A stretch of 64,000 nt of DNA from NCBI GenBank assembly GCA_018267725.1, contig JAFDXY010000020.1:1-64000 (forward strand), given 5' to 3'. The notes under the pieces are model-generated. The model ran no database searches. It saw only the letters and a list, made by a program, of their open reading frames with translations, and had not been told where the DNA came from. Position 1 is the stretch's first letter, and every line of letters begins with the position of its first letter. This DNA is from Bacteroidota bacterium. Its GTDB lineage: Bacteria; Bacteroidota; Bacteroidia; Chitinophagales; Chitinophagaceae. Positions 15,627 through 24,389 of the stretch are shown one piece after another. The position numbers and the translations under genes are program-made.

Positions 15627-16670
15627 TTATTTATTGTTTAGGGGAATAATAATTTTTGCCTGAACAGTTGTATCGTTTAATTGTTTTAACTCAAAGTTTG
15701 CATTGTTTCCGTATAAAATATTTAATCTGTTATGTGTGCTTGCTATTCCAAATCCATCTCCATTGGTATTGCTGCTTAATTGTCCGGTGTTTTCAATTAT
15801 TAACTCAAAATTAGTTTCTTTTAAAGTTGCAAAAATTTTTATAAATCCACCATTTTTTATTTTGCTAATACCGTGTTTAATGGCATTTTCAACTAACGTT
15901 TGCAACATCATTGGTGGTACATGAATGTCTAATGTTTCTTCATCAATGGTATATTCAACATTCAGTCTGTCTTCAAATCTAATATATTCTAATGCCAAAT
16001 AATCTTTTACAATATTTAATTCTCTTTCAAACGGAACGGTTTCTAATTTTTCTGCCTGCATGCTGCTTCGCAAAATATTACTTAATTCTGTAATAGCTGT
16101 TCTTGCACGTTTAGGGTCTTCATCAACCAAAGCTCTAATACTGTTTAAGGCATTAAAAATAAAATGCGGATTAATATGAGATTTAATGGTTTTTAATTCT
16201 AATTCTTTTACCAAACTTTCTAAACGTATATTATCTATGGTTCGTTTTCTATCACTTACAATATAATGCCATATATAATAAATACATGCCCATAAAATTA
16301 TGATGGGAGCATCGCTTATTAAACTTAATAAAAATCTTTGTGAAATAGTTCCTTTATATGCTGGATCATACAAACCCAGCCACTGGATTACATAACTGCT
16401 TAACAAACTGCACGAAACACAAGTAAGTAGTACAATTAAAAAAACAGTAAAAAATTTATTTTGACTTAAAGGTGGAACTAATTTATTTTCTTTAATAATA
16501 ATACGAAGCACATGCGTAAACAAAAACCCAAGTATTACAAACAGTGCTATTCTTTTTAAAAAAAGTGCATTAAACTTTACAAAAATGTAAGAAAAGAAAA
16601 CCATTGTTAGGGCGTAAAACAACCAACCCCCTATTTGGCACAACCAATAAGTAGAAATTTTGTTTCTCAT
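15627..16670 (-). CDS. LytS-like sensor histidine kinase
   Basis: Membrane histidine kinase of the His_kinase (PF06580) class. The 347 residues comprise about four N-terminal transmembrane segments (residues 1-145), a short linker, the phospho-acceptor region KSHINPHFIFNALNSIRALV and an HATPase domain with PPMMLQTLVENAIKHGI and GDGFGIAST. The ATG at 16670 is preferred over an in-frame TTG at 16679. It is upstream of and probably co-transcribed with the LytTR regulator. No extracellular sensor domain is present, so the signal may be sensed within the membrane. Confidence 0.92.
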   Translation of the reverse strand: MRNKISTYWLCQIGGWLFYALTMVFFSYIFVKFNALFLKRIALFVILGFLFTHVLRIIIKENKLVPPLSQNKFFTVFLIVLLTCVSCSLLSSYVIQWLGLYDPAYKGTISQRFLLSLISDAPIIILWACIYYIWHYIVSDRKRTIDNIRLESLVKELELKTIKSHINPHFIFNALNSIRALVDEDPKRARTAITELSNILRSSMQAEKLETVPFERELNIVKDYLALEYIRFEDRLNVEYTIDEETLDIHVPPMMLQTLVENAIKHGISKIKNGGFIKIFATLKETNFELIIENTGQLSSNTNGDGFGIASTHNRLNILYGNNANFELKQLNDTTVQAKIIIPLNNK

Positions 16671-16847
16671 GTTTAACAAATGTAATTAAGCAGCATTGCC
16701 CCTCTGGGTTTTAATTTGATTAGTGGTAAATTAACTTGCTGTTTGGAGAAAAAACTCTTTTTGGCAGCTAATTTTACTATGTTTATTGTTATTTAATTTA
16801 ACGCTTGGCGGCAAAATAGTATTTTTGAGCCGTTTAAAACAGTCTAA

Positions 16848-18776
16848 ATGGAAATTTTACCCGGAAAATTATTGGCTACGCTAAACAACCCCGATGATTT
16901 AAAAAAACTCAACAAAGCAGATTTACATAAAGTTTGCGATGAATTGAGGCAATATATTATTGATGTGGTAAGTGTTTACGGTGGTCATTTTGCCGCAAGC
17001 CTTGGCGTGGTAGAATTAACCGTAGCACTGCATTATATATACAACACACCATACGACCAATTAGTTTGGGATGTAGGCCACCAAGCATACGGACACAAAA
17101 TTCTTACAGGTCGTAGAGATAATTTTATTACCAACAGAAAATATAAAGGCTTAAGTGGTTTTCCTAAAAGAAGTGAAAGTGAGTACGATACTTTTGGCGT
17201 AGGTCATTCTTCCACCTCAATTTCAGCAGCATTAGGTATGGCAATAGCTTCAAAATATAAAGGTGAAAACAGAAAAAATATTGCCATTATTGGAGATGGA
17301 AGTATGACGGCAGGAATGGCTTTTGAAGCAATGAATCATGCAGGTGTTGCAGATACAGATTTACTGGTAATATTAAACGATAACGGCATTGGTATTGACC
17401 CCAATGTTGGTGCATTAAAAGAATATTTAACAGATATTACAATATCGCCCACTTATAATAAAGTAAGAGATGATGTTTGGAAATTATTAGGAAAACTACC
17501 CGTAGGAAAAACTTTTACCAGAGATATGGCTTCTAAACTTGAAGCAAGCGTAAAAGGCGTAGTTAGTAAAAGCAGTAATTTATTTGAAGCATTAAATTTT
17601 AGATATTTCGGACCTATTGATGGTCATAATATTACAAAATTAGTTGATACGTTACAAGACCTTAAAAACATTCCTGGCCCCAAATTATTACACATTATTA
17701 CTACTAAAGGAAAAGGATATGCATTGGCAGAAAAAGACCAAACCAAATGGCATGCACCCGGTTTGTTTGATAAACTGAGCGGAGAAATTTATAAGAAAAA
17801 ATTTGATGTTCCTCAACCACCAAAATATCAAGATGTTTTTGGGCATACCATTGTAGAACTCGCAGAAAAGAATAAAAAAATATTCGGCATCACACCCGCA
17901 ATGCCTTCTGGTTCTTCTTTAAATATTATGATGAAAGTAATGCCACACAGAGCAATAGATGTTGGTATTGCAGAACAGCATGCCGTAACCGTTAGTGCAG
18001 GGTTGGCTACACAAGGCATGAAAGTTTTTTGTAATATATATTCATCATTTATGCAAAGAGCTTACGACCAAGTTGTGCATGATGTTGCTATTCAAAAATT
18101 ACCAGTTGTATTTTGCTTAGACCGTGCAGGCTTGGTAGGAGATGATGGGCCAACACACCATGGTTGTTATGATATTGCTTATTTCCGTTGTATTCCTAAT
18201 ATGATTATTGCTTCGCCAATGAATGAAAAGGAATTAAGAAATTTAATGTACACTGCACAATTAGATTCTATAAAATATCCTTTTGTAATTCGTTACCCAC
18301 GTGGTGAAGGTGTAATGCCCGAATGGAAAACTGAATTTGAAGAAATACAAATTGGTACTGGAAGAAAATTAAAAGACGGAAATGATATTGCTATTCTTTC
18401 ATTAGGTCATCCGGGTAATTTTGCACAAGCCGCTATTCGCGAGTTAAAAACAGAAGGTATTAATCCTGCACATTATGATTTGCGTTTTGTAAAACCAATT
18501 GATGAAACGTTATTGCATGAAGTATTTTCTAAATATGAAAAAATAATTACGGTTGAAGATGGAACAATTGTTGGCGGTTTTGGTACTGCGGTATTAGAAT
18601 TTATGGCAGCAAACAATTATAAAGCAACTGTAAAAATATTAGGTATTCCTGATAGAATTGTTGAACACGGCACACCTAAAGAATTACATACAGAATGTGG
18701 TTACGATGCTGCTGCTATTGCAACAGCAGTAAGGGATTTACTTAAAGAAGAAATAAAAATTTCAGTAACGAACTAA
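16848..18776 (+). CDS. dxs: 1-Deoxy-D-xylulose-5-phosphate synthase
   Basis: First enzyme of the MEP isoprenoid pathway. It condenses pyruvate and glyceraldehyde 3-phosphate, using thiamine diphosphate. The length of 642 residues is normal. Motifs: DVGHQAYGHKILTGRRD, the ThDP/Mg region GDGSMTAGMAFEAMNHAG, GPIDGHN, the catalytic glutamate region VGIAEQHAVT, and DRAGLVGDDGPTHHG. It is a single gene here, divergent from the sensor kinase. TATTTTTG at 16820-16827 could be a -7 element. Confidence 0.96.
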   Translation: MEILPGKLLATLNNPDDLKKLNKADLHKVCDELRQYIIDVVSVYGGHFAASLGVVELTVALHYIYNTPYDQLVWDVGHQAYGHKILTGRRDNFITNRKYKGLSGFPKRSESEYDTFGVGHSSTSISAALGMAIASKYKGENRKNIAIIGDGSMTAGMAFEAMNHAGVADTDLLVILNDNGIGIDPNVGALKEYLTDITISPTYNKVRDDVWKLLGKLPVGKTFTRDMASKLEASVKGVVSKSSNLFEALNFRYFGPIDGHNITKLVDTLQDLKNIPGPKLLHIITTKGKGYALAEKDQTKWHAPGLFDKLSGEIYKKKFDVPQPPKYQDVFGHTIVELAEKNKKIFGITPAMPSGSSLNIMMKVMPHRAIDVGIAEQHAVTVSAGLATQGMKVFCNIYSSFMQRAYDQVVHDVAIQKLPVVFCLDRAGLVGDDGPTHHGCYDIAYFRCIPNMIIASPMNEKELRNLMYTAQLDSIKYPFVIRYPRGEGVMPEWKTEFEEIQIGTGRKLKDGNDIAILSLGHPGNFAQAAIRELKTEGINPAHYDLRFVKPIDETLLHEVFSKYEKIITVEDGTIVGGFGTAVLEFMAANNYKATVKILGIPDRIVEHGTPKELHTECGYDAAAIATAVRDLLKEEIKISVTN

Positions 18777-19066
18777 TAAGTAGTTATTAATTTGTTGGTG
18801 TAATGTGGCAGACCAAAATAAACTCAGAAAAGGCTCTACTATAAAAGCGTTTTATCAAGAAAGATTATAACATACTTATAAAATCATAATAAACGATACG
18901 GTATTTGAGATATGTTTAATATGATTTGAAGTAAGTTTGTATGCATATTAATTAAACAAACTACTACAGCCAACAAGGAAGGATTCTTGTACAATTTTGT
19001 TAAACATCGCATATTTGAAACTGAAACAAGCTGAAAAATTTATTACCAACTTTAAATGAATAACGC
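18777..19066. other. Intergenic region without a recognised gene
   Basis: 290 bases between dxs and the lipoprotein gene. A short open frame starting near 18804 reads ADQNKLRKGSTIKAFYQERL and then stops; it may be a remnant of a protein C-terminus but cannot be assigned. The predicted promoter of the next gene lies at 18987-19017. No RNA gene was recognised. Confidence 0.5.
18987..19017 (+). promoter_or_regulatory. Bacteroidota-type promoter
   Basis: TTG at 18987-18989, a 20-base spacer and CATATTTG at 19010-19017 (one mismatch to TAnnTTTG) lie 50 bases before the ATG at 19067. The spacing is ideal. Confidence 0.5.
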
Positions 19067-19681
19067 ATGAAAGACTATAAACTGATTTTTCTTACATCTT
19101 TAATAATAGTGAAAATAGTAGGTTGTACAAATACTCAACAAAACGCTACTAATATTAGTAAAACTGAAACAACTTCTGGTCAAACTTTACCAAAAAAAAT
19201 GAATATGATTAAACAAAAAATAACACCTTCACTTTGGGTTGATAAAGATGCAAAAGTAGTAGTAGATTATTACCTTTCAATTTTTAAAGATGGTAAAATG
19301 AAAGAATATCACCAATATAAAAATCCACCAGAAGCAAAAGAGCAGGGCGGTCAGGACAGTTTTGAAACCGCTGTAATGGAAATTGGTGGTATAGAATTTA
19401 ATATTTTGGCGGCAGGTCCATACTTTAAATTTAATGAATCGATTTCATTTGTTATTAATTGCAAAGACCAAGCAGAAGTAGATTATTATTGGTATGCTTT
19501 GACTGCAAACGGTGGACAAGAAGGCTCTTGTGGTTGGTGTAAAGACAAATACGGTTTATCGTGGCAAGTTGTTCCTGTTGAATATTTTGAGCTAATAAAC
19601 AATAACGATCCTAAAGTTAGAGAGAAGGCTATGAGGAATACACTTAAACAGAAAAAGTTAATACTTTCAGAACTTAAATGA
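19067..19681 (+). CDS. PhnB-like VOC-superfamily lipoprotein
   Basis: 204 residues. The body (about 45-200) is a VOC/glyoxalase-like domain of the PhnB or 3-demethylubiquinone methyltransferase-like group: ITPSLWVDKDAKVVVDYYLS, SISFVINCKDQAEVDYYW, and GWCKDKYGLSWQVVP. The N-terminus adds a lipoprotein-type signal with Cys in IVKIVGCTNT, so the protein may be membrane-anchored, unusual for this normally cytosolic family. Alternatively translation could start at Met 45, giving the usual soluble protein. An attC-like sequence lies downstream (19726-19840), suggesting the gene may be a mobile cassette. The substrate is unknown. Confidence 0.8.
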   Translation: MKDYKLIFLTSLIIVKIVGCTNTQQNATNISKTETTSGQTLPKKMNMIKQKITPSLWVDKDAKVVVDYYLSIFKDGKMKEYHQYKNPPEAKEQGGQDSFETAVMEIGGIEFNILAAGPYFKFNESISFVINCKDQAEVDYYWYALTANGGQEGSCGWCKDKYGLSWQVVPVEYFELINNNDPKVREKAMRNTLKQKKLILSELK

Positions 19682-19725
19682 GTTAAGTTATTGATGAATA
19701 CTAACAGTAGTAACTAAAAGAAAAA

Positions 19726-19840
19726 ACGGCTCATAGCATAAGGTTGTGCAAGTAGTTATTGGATGAGATAAGCATTTGTAATTTTATTCAACTTTTGTTC
19801 AAAAAATTCTAACAATCGCCAAGCCCAAAACGTTATAAGT
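19726..19840 (+). repeat. attC-like site after the VOC gene
   Basis: CATAAGGTTGTGCAAG at 19737-19752 equals the core of the attC-like arm at 58171-58188 apart from a two-base deletion. The far side ends in AAAACGTTATAAG, with GTTATAA at 19832-19838 in the place of a GTTRRRY box. The pairing of the two sides is weaker than at 56594-56816, so this would be a degenerate site. Confidence 0.4.
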
Positions 19841-19871
19841 ATATTGTTTGTATAGTTTAACACTTATACTT

Positions 19872-20345
19872 TTAATTCACTACTTTATCTGCACAACAAC
19901 TACTTGCAAAAGCTTCGGGTTTGGCCTTAAAAGCAAAGCCCATTCCTAAAATATAACCCATGGCTTCTTTTAAGGCATCGTTACTTTTAAAGTGTGGATT
20001 GGTATTAATATCGGCATGCACTTCCATTTCAACACCAAACTCAATAAACAAATCACAAAGTTCGTAAGCAATTTCAATGCTTTTAGCTACTTCAACCAAC
20101 ATTCTTTCTTTAATGTGGTATTTGGTTTTTGTTTTCTCGTTATGAATGTACATAAAGCCACCATTGTGTTCACGTAAGAAAACAATTACAGTTGCAAATT
20201 CTGTGTCATCGCCTTTTACCTGACTATCGGTGCCAATACAAACTTTTAATTTTATTCCTTTTTCTGCTTCGTGCTTTATAGCTTCTGCAACTGCGTTTTT
20301 GATGGGGAGATTGATTGGTTCTCCGTTAAATTTTCTCCAACGCAT
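19872..20345 (-). CDS. YkuK-like (DUF458) RNase H-fold protein
   Basis: 157 residues of the DUF458/YkuK family, predicted to have a ribonuclease H-like fold. It has the family start RWRKFNGEPINLPIKNAV, the strand VCIGTDSQVKGDDTEFATVI with conserved Asp, and VHADINTNPHFKSNDALKEA. The GMGFAFKAKPEAFASSCCADKVVN end is also typical. Catalytic activity in the family is unproven. It is a single gene with no obvious partners. Confidence 0.85.
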   Translation of the reverse strand: MRWRKFNGEPINLPIKNAVAEAIKHEAEKGIKLKVCIGTDSQVKGDDTEFATVIVFLREHNGGFMYIHNEKTKTKYHIKERMLVEVAKSIEIAYELCDLFIEFGVEMEVHADINTNPHFKSNDALKEAMGYILGMGFAFKAKPEAFASSCCADKVVN

Positions 20346-20513
20346 AATTTTTGAGGTTTGTTGAAGTTAAGGAAGAAATATTTGTATTTGCATTAATTTA
20401 TTATTAACAGTGTTGATAACCTTGTTGTTGAGGCTATTTGTGCAATGCTATTTAATAAGTAAAACAACAATTGCAATTAAGTGATTTATAGATTAAAAAT
20501 TATAAAAATATAA

Positions 20514-22058
20514 TTAACCCGCCCAACCTTCTCTGTCTAAACTTCTGTATTGTATAGCTTCGGCTAAGTGTTCGGGTTTTATATCAGCACTATTAGCAAG
20601 GTCTGCAATGGTTCTGCTTACTTTTAAAATACGATCGTATGCACGTGCAGAAAGGTTTAATTTTTCCATAGCTCTTTTTAATAATGTTTCTCCAACGGTA
20701 TTAATTATGCATACTTCACGTAATAGTTTGCTACTCATTTGTGCATTGGCATATAAACCTTCTGTTTGTTTAAAACGTTCTGTTTGTAGTTCTCTTGCTT
20801 TAATTACTCTTTCTCTAATAGTTGCAGATGACTCTCCTTTTACACTATTACTTAATTCTGAAAAAGCAACGGGCGTAACTTCTACATGCAAATCAATTCT
20901 ATCTAATAAGGGACCTGATATTTTGTTTAAATATTTTTGAACACTACCGGGTGGGCAAGTACATTCTTTTTCGGGATGGTTGTAAAACCCGCATGGGCAG
21001 GGGTTCATACTTGCTATCAACATAAAATTTGCAGGAAAATCTATTGCCACTTTTGCACGACTAATAGTTACTTTTCTTTCTTCCATTGGCTGACGCATTA
21101 CTTCTAAAACAGTTCTTTTAAACTCGGGCAACTCATCTAAAAATAAAACACCATTATGTGCCAATGAAATTTCACCAGGTTGCGGAATACCGCCGCCACC
21201 TACTAATGCTGCATCGCTAACAGTGTGATGTGGTGAACGAAAAGGGCGTTTAGAAATGAGTGAACTATTTTCAGGAAGCTTACCTGCAACGCTATGAATT
21301 TTTGTTGTTTCTAATGCTTCATATAAACTTAAAGGAGGTAGTATAGTTGGCAAACGCTTTGCCAGCATGGTTTTGCCTGCACCGGGTGGCCCAATTAAAA
21401 TGGCATTATGCCCACCTGCAGCTGCAATTTCTAAAGCACGTTTAATATTTTCTTGCCCTTTTACATCATTAAAATCAAAATCAAATTCGTATTGATTATT
21501 AAAAAAATCTTCGCGTGTGTTTATGCTAATAGGTTGTAAAGTATTTTCGTTATTTAATAAATTAATAACTTCATTAATATGTGTTACGCCATATACTTTT
21601 AAGTTGTTTACCATTCCGGCTTCGCGTGCATTGGTAAGTGGAACAATTAACCCTTTAAAACCTTCTTTTCTTGCTTGTATGGCAATGGGCAATGCACCTT
21701 TAATAGGTTGAATGGTTCCATCTAAACTTAATTCACCCATCATTACATAGTCTTTTAATTGTTCAACATTGTTTAATTGTTCACTTGCACCCAATACGCC
21801 AACAGCAATAGGTAAATCAAACGCAGAGCCACTTTTTTTAATATCGGCCGGTGCCATATTTACCACAATTTTTGTGCGTGGCATTTTATAGTTGTTGGTT
21901 TTAATGGCACTTTCAATACGTTGCAAACTTTCTTTTACTGCATTATCGGGTAATCCAACAATGTAATATTTTAAATCTCCATTACTAATATTTACTTCAA
22001 TGGTAATAGTAATAGCATCTACACCATATACTGCACTGCCAAAGGTTTTTACCAGCAT
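20514..22058 (-). CDS. YifB/ComM-like AAA ATPase with Mg-chelatase domain
   Basis: 514-residue ATPase related to ComM/YifB, which in other bacteria drives branch migration during DNA uptake and recombination. The N-terminal Lon-like domain has AVYGVDAITITIEVNISNGD. Then come the AAA+ core with Walker A GPPGAGKTML, the Walker B region VLFLDELPEF, arginine-finger region RPFRSPHHTVSDAALVGG, and a zinc-like cluster NPCPCGFYNHPEKECTCPPG. The C-terminal Mg-chelatase domain (RAYDRILKVSRTIADLA) completes it. The length is normal. It is not in an operon with known competence genes here. Confidence 0.92.
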   Translation of the reverse strand: MLVKTFGSAVYGVDAITITIEVNISNGDLKYYIVGLPDNAVKESLQRIESAIKTNNYKMPRTKIVVNMAPADIKKSGSAFDLPIAVGVLGASEQLNNVEQLKDYVMMGELSLDGTIQPIKGALPIAIQARKEGFKGLIVPLTNAREAGMVNNLKVYGVTHINEVINLLNNENTLQPISINTREDFFNNQYEFDFDFNDVKGQENIKRALEIAAAGGHNAILIGPPGAGKTMLAKRLPTILPPLSLYEALETTKIHSVAGKLPENSSLISKRPFRSPHHTVSDAALVGGGGIPQPGEISLAHNGVLFLDELPEFKRTVLEVMRQPMEERKVTISRAKVAIDFPANFMLIASMNPCPCGFYNHPEKECTCPPGSVQKYLNKISGPLLDRIDLHVEVTPVAFSELSNSVKGESSATIRERVIKARELQTERFKQTEGLYANAQMSSKLLREVCIINTVGETLLKRAMEKLNLSARAYDRILKVSRTIADLANSADIKPEHLAEAIQYRSLDREGWAG

Positions 22059-22156
22059 AATAAATTGTTTGGTACTAATATTTTTTTGATACCGTTTGTT
22101 GTGATGTTATACAACTTTTTTCTGAGTGGGAAGTGCTATAAAATAGTATGCATAAA

Positions 22157-22206
22157 AATACCATTTCTTTTTTATTGAAGGGTAATCAATTTTAAGAAAT
22201 GGTATT
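22157..22206 (-). terminator. Hairpin terminator after the amidohydrolase gene
   Basis: AATACCATTTCTT (22157-22169) pairs perfectly with AAGAAATGGTATT (22194-22206). On the minus strand the stem is followed by TTTTTATG. It lies just downstream of the amidohydrolase stop. The 24-base loop is long. Confidence 0.65.
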
Positions 22207-22220
22207 GAAGAAAAATTTAA

Positions 22221-23486
22221 TTATTCGTTTTTAAATATTTTTCCTTCTTTCATTACAAATTTTACATTTTTCATTTCATGTAAATCTTTTATTGGATCTC
22301 CATCAACAGCAATAATATCTGCATATTTCCCTTTTTCAATATTTCCAATCATATCATTACCTAATAAATCGGCAGCACTAACAGTGGCTGCTTTAATACA
22401 TTCTAATGCAGGCATTCCGGCTTCATTCATATAAACAAATTCCATCCAATTTTTACCGTGTGCATAAACACCTGCATCTGTACCAAATGCAATTTTTACA
22501 CCTGCTTTATATGTTTTTGCAAATGCATGTTGTATAACGCCACCAACTTCGGTTGCTTTTTTTGCAATAATAGCAGGATAATATCCCGGTTTTTTTGCAC
22601 TATCTGCAACAGATTTCCCTGCAATAATTGTGGGTACGTGATAAGTTCCCATTTTAATCATTAACGCAATACCTTCATCATCTATATAAGTACCATGTTC
22701 AATAGAGGCAACACCTGCTCTTACTGCACGTTTAATACCTTCTGCACCATGTGCATGTGCTGCTACTTTTAAACCATAATCTTTTGCTGTTGTTACAATT
22801 GCTTTCATTTCTTCTTCAGAAAACTGAGCACCGCTTCCATCTTTTTCTAAACTTAATACACCACCTGTTGCGTGCATTTTAATAACATCTGCTCCTTCTT
22901 TATAACGTTGCCTAACCATTTTTACGCATTCATCAAAACCATTTACTACATCTTCATTTAATTCATGAATATGCATTAAATTATTTTTTAATCCGTTTGT
23001 GCCGTCACCATGTCCGCCGGTGCTTGATAATGCTTTGCCTGCAGCAAAAATTCTGGGGCCAATAATATATCCTTTATTAATAGCATTGCGTAATGCAATA
23101 GTTGTGCTGCCACCTAAATCTCTTACGGTTGTAAAGCCTGCCATTAATGTTGTTTTACAAAACTTAGTAGCTTCTAATGCAACGTCTGCCTCGTTTTGAG
23201 AGAAACGTAATGTTCTATCGGGATTGGTTTCATGATCCATGTGTACATGGCAATCTATTAAACCGGGCATTACGGTTTTGTTTTTTAAATCAATTATTTT
23301 ATCTACTGCGGTTGCAGTAATATATCCTTTTTGTACATCAACAATTTTAGTCCCATCTACCACAATACTCATTTCATTTAGTACTATTAAATTTTTAGGA
23401 TCGATAAGTTTACCGCAATGAATTATTGTTTTTTGTGCTGATAAAATGCAAGGTAATGCAAGCAGTAAGAAGAATATTTTTCTCAT
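22221..23486 (-). CDS. Secreted metal-dependent amidohydrolase
   Basis: 421 residues. A signal peptide (MRKIFFLLLALPCILSA) precedes an amidohydrolase barrel. Metal ligands: HVH in GLIDCHVHMD, lysine in VIKMHATGG, the histidines in AAHAHG and SIEHGTYI, and the aspartate in FGTDAGVYAHG. The pattern matches the Xaa-Pro dipeptidase/imidazolonepropionase-related subgroup that Bacteroidota export to the periplasm. The substrate is probably a peptide or cyclic amide, unproven. It is a stand-alone gene with its own terminator. Confidence 0.88.
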   Translation of the reverse strand: MRKIFFLLLALPCILSAQKTIIHCGKLIDPKNLIVLNEMSIVVDGTKIVDVQKGYITATAVDKIIDLKNKTVMPGLIDCHVHMDHETNPDRTLRFSQNEADVALEATKFCKTTLMAGFTTVRDLGGSTTIALRNAINKGYIIGPRIFAAGKALSSTGGHGDGTNGLKNNLMHIHELNEDVVNGFDECVKMVRQRYKEGADVIKMHATGGVLSLEKDGSGAQFSEEEMKAIVTTAKDYGLKVAAHAHGAEGIKRAVRAGVASIEHGTYIDDEGIALMIKMGTYHVPTIIAGKSVADSAKKPGYYPAIIAKKATEVGGVIQHAFAKTYKAGVKIAFGTDAGVYAHGKNWMEFVYMNEAGMPALECIKAATVSAADLLGNDMIGNIEKGKYADIIAVDGDPIKDLHEMKNVKFVMKEGKIFKNE

Positions 23487-23605
23487 GAAGTGTTGTGTTT
23501 TGCGTAAGATAATTTATTTGAACGAAAAATTATAATTGTTTTTTATTAATGGAATGAAGCTAAGTTGATGATTTAAACATGTATTATTATTTTTCTTCAA
23601 TAAAA

Positions 23606-23633
23606 AAATCCCGCTTTAAAAAAAGTGGGATTT
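23606..23633 (-). terminator. Rho-independent terminator of the peroxiredoxin gene
   Basis: AAATCCCGCTTT (23606-23617) and AAAGTGGGATTT (23622-23633) form a GC-containing stem with one G-T pair. On the minus strand it is followed by a run of Ts. It is placed 38 bases after the peroxiredoxin stop. Confidence 0.85.
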
Positions 23634-23670
23634 AAAATAACAAGTACAACGAAACCTATTTTATAATGCT

Positions 23671-24309
23671 TTAATCTAAATTGGGTTGTGGCGTATAACG
23701 TAAATAAGGTTTTACAATTTTTATACCTTTTGGGAATTTTGTTAGTGCATCTTCTGTTTTAATTGTTCCTGCTACAATAACTTCTTCTCCGTGTTTCCAA
23801 TTTGCCGGAGTAGATACACTGTAGTTAGCAGTTAGTTGCAATGAATCTATTACGCGTAATACTTCTACAAAATTTCTTCCGGTAGAAGCAGGATATGTTA
23901 TTATTAATTTTACTGTTTTATCTGGACCAATAACTACTAATGAACGTACTGTTGCAGTTGCCGATGCATTGGGATGAATAAATTCATATAACTCAGATAC
24001 TTTGCGGTTTTCATCTGCAATAATGGGAAAATCTACCGTGCAATTTTGTGTTTCGTTAATATCTCCAATCCAACCTAAATGTTGTTGCACTGCATCAACA
24101 CTTAAGGCCAATACTTTTACGTTGCGTTTAGCAAATTCTTCTTTTAAGGCTGCGGTTTTTCCTAACTCTGTTGTACAAACGGGTGTATAATCTGCAGGAT
24201 GAGAAAATAATACGCCCCAACTATTGCCGAGGTATTCATAAAAATCAATTTCACCTAAAGATGTTACTGCTTTAAAATTGGGTGCAATATCGCCTAAACG
24301 TAAGCTCAT
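23671..24309 (-). CDS. 1-Cys peroxiredoxin (Prx6 type)
   Basis: 212-residue cytoplasmic thiol peroxidase reducing peroxides. The thioredoxin-like N-terminal domain has the catalytic motif HPADYTPVCTTEL with the peroxidatic cysteine and TVRSLVVIGPDKTVKL. The C-terminal extension WKHGEEVIVAGTIKTEDALT typical of the Prx6 subgroup is present, and no conserved resolving cysteine is seen. It has its own terminator. It is one of two oxidative-stress enzymes in the window, with the superoxide dismutase at 51007. Confidence 0.93.
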   Translation of the reverse strand: MSLRLGDIAPNFKAVTSLGEIDFYEYLGNSWGVLFSHPADYTPVCTTELGKTAALKEEFAKRNVKVLALSVDAVQQHLGWIGDINETQNCTVDFPIIADENRKVSELYEFIHPNASATATVRSLVVIGPDKTVKLIITYPASTGRNFVEVLRVIDSLQLTANYSVSTPANWKHGEEVIVAGTIKTEDALTKFPKGIKIVKPYLRYTPQPNLD

Positions 24310-24389
24310 AGTGTATAATGTTTTAAGGTTTAAAAAATGTGTGGAGGCAAATATAATATTATCCTACTTAAATGGTAGAGTATTTAACA

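Noticed and set aside
18804..18869. Short frame reading ADQNKLRKGSTIKAFYQERL
   Set aside because: Too short to assign and lacking a good start; could be a protein remnant but nothing supports a gene.
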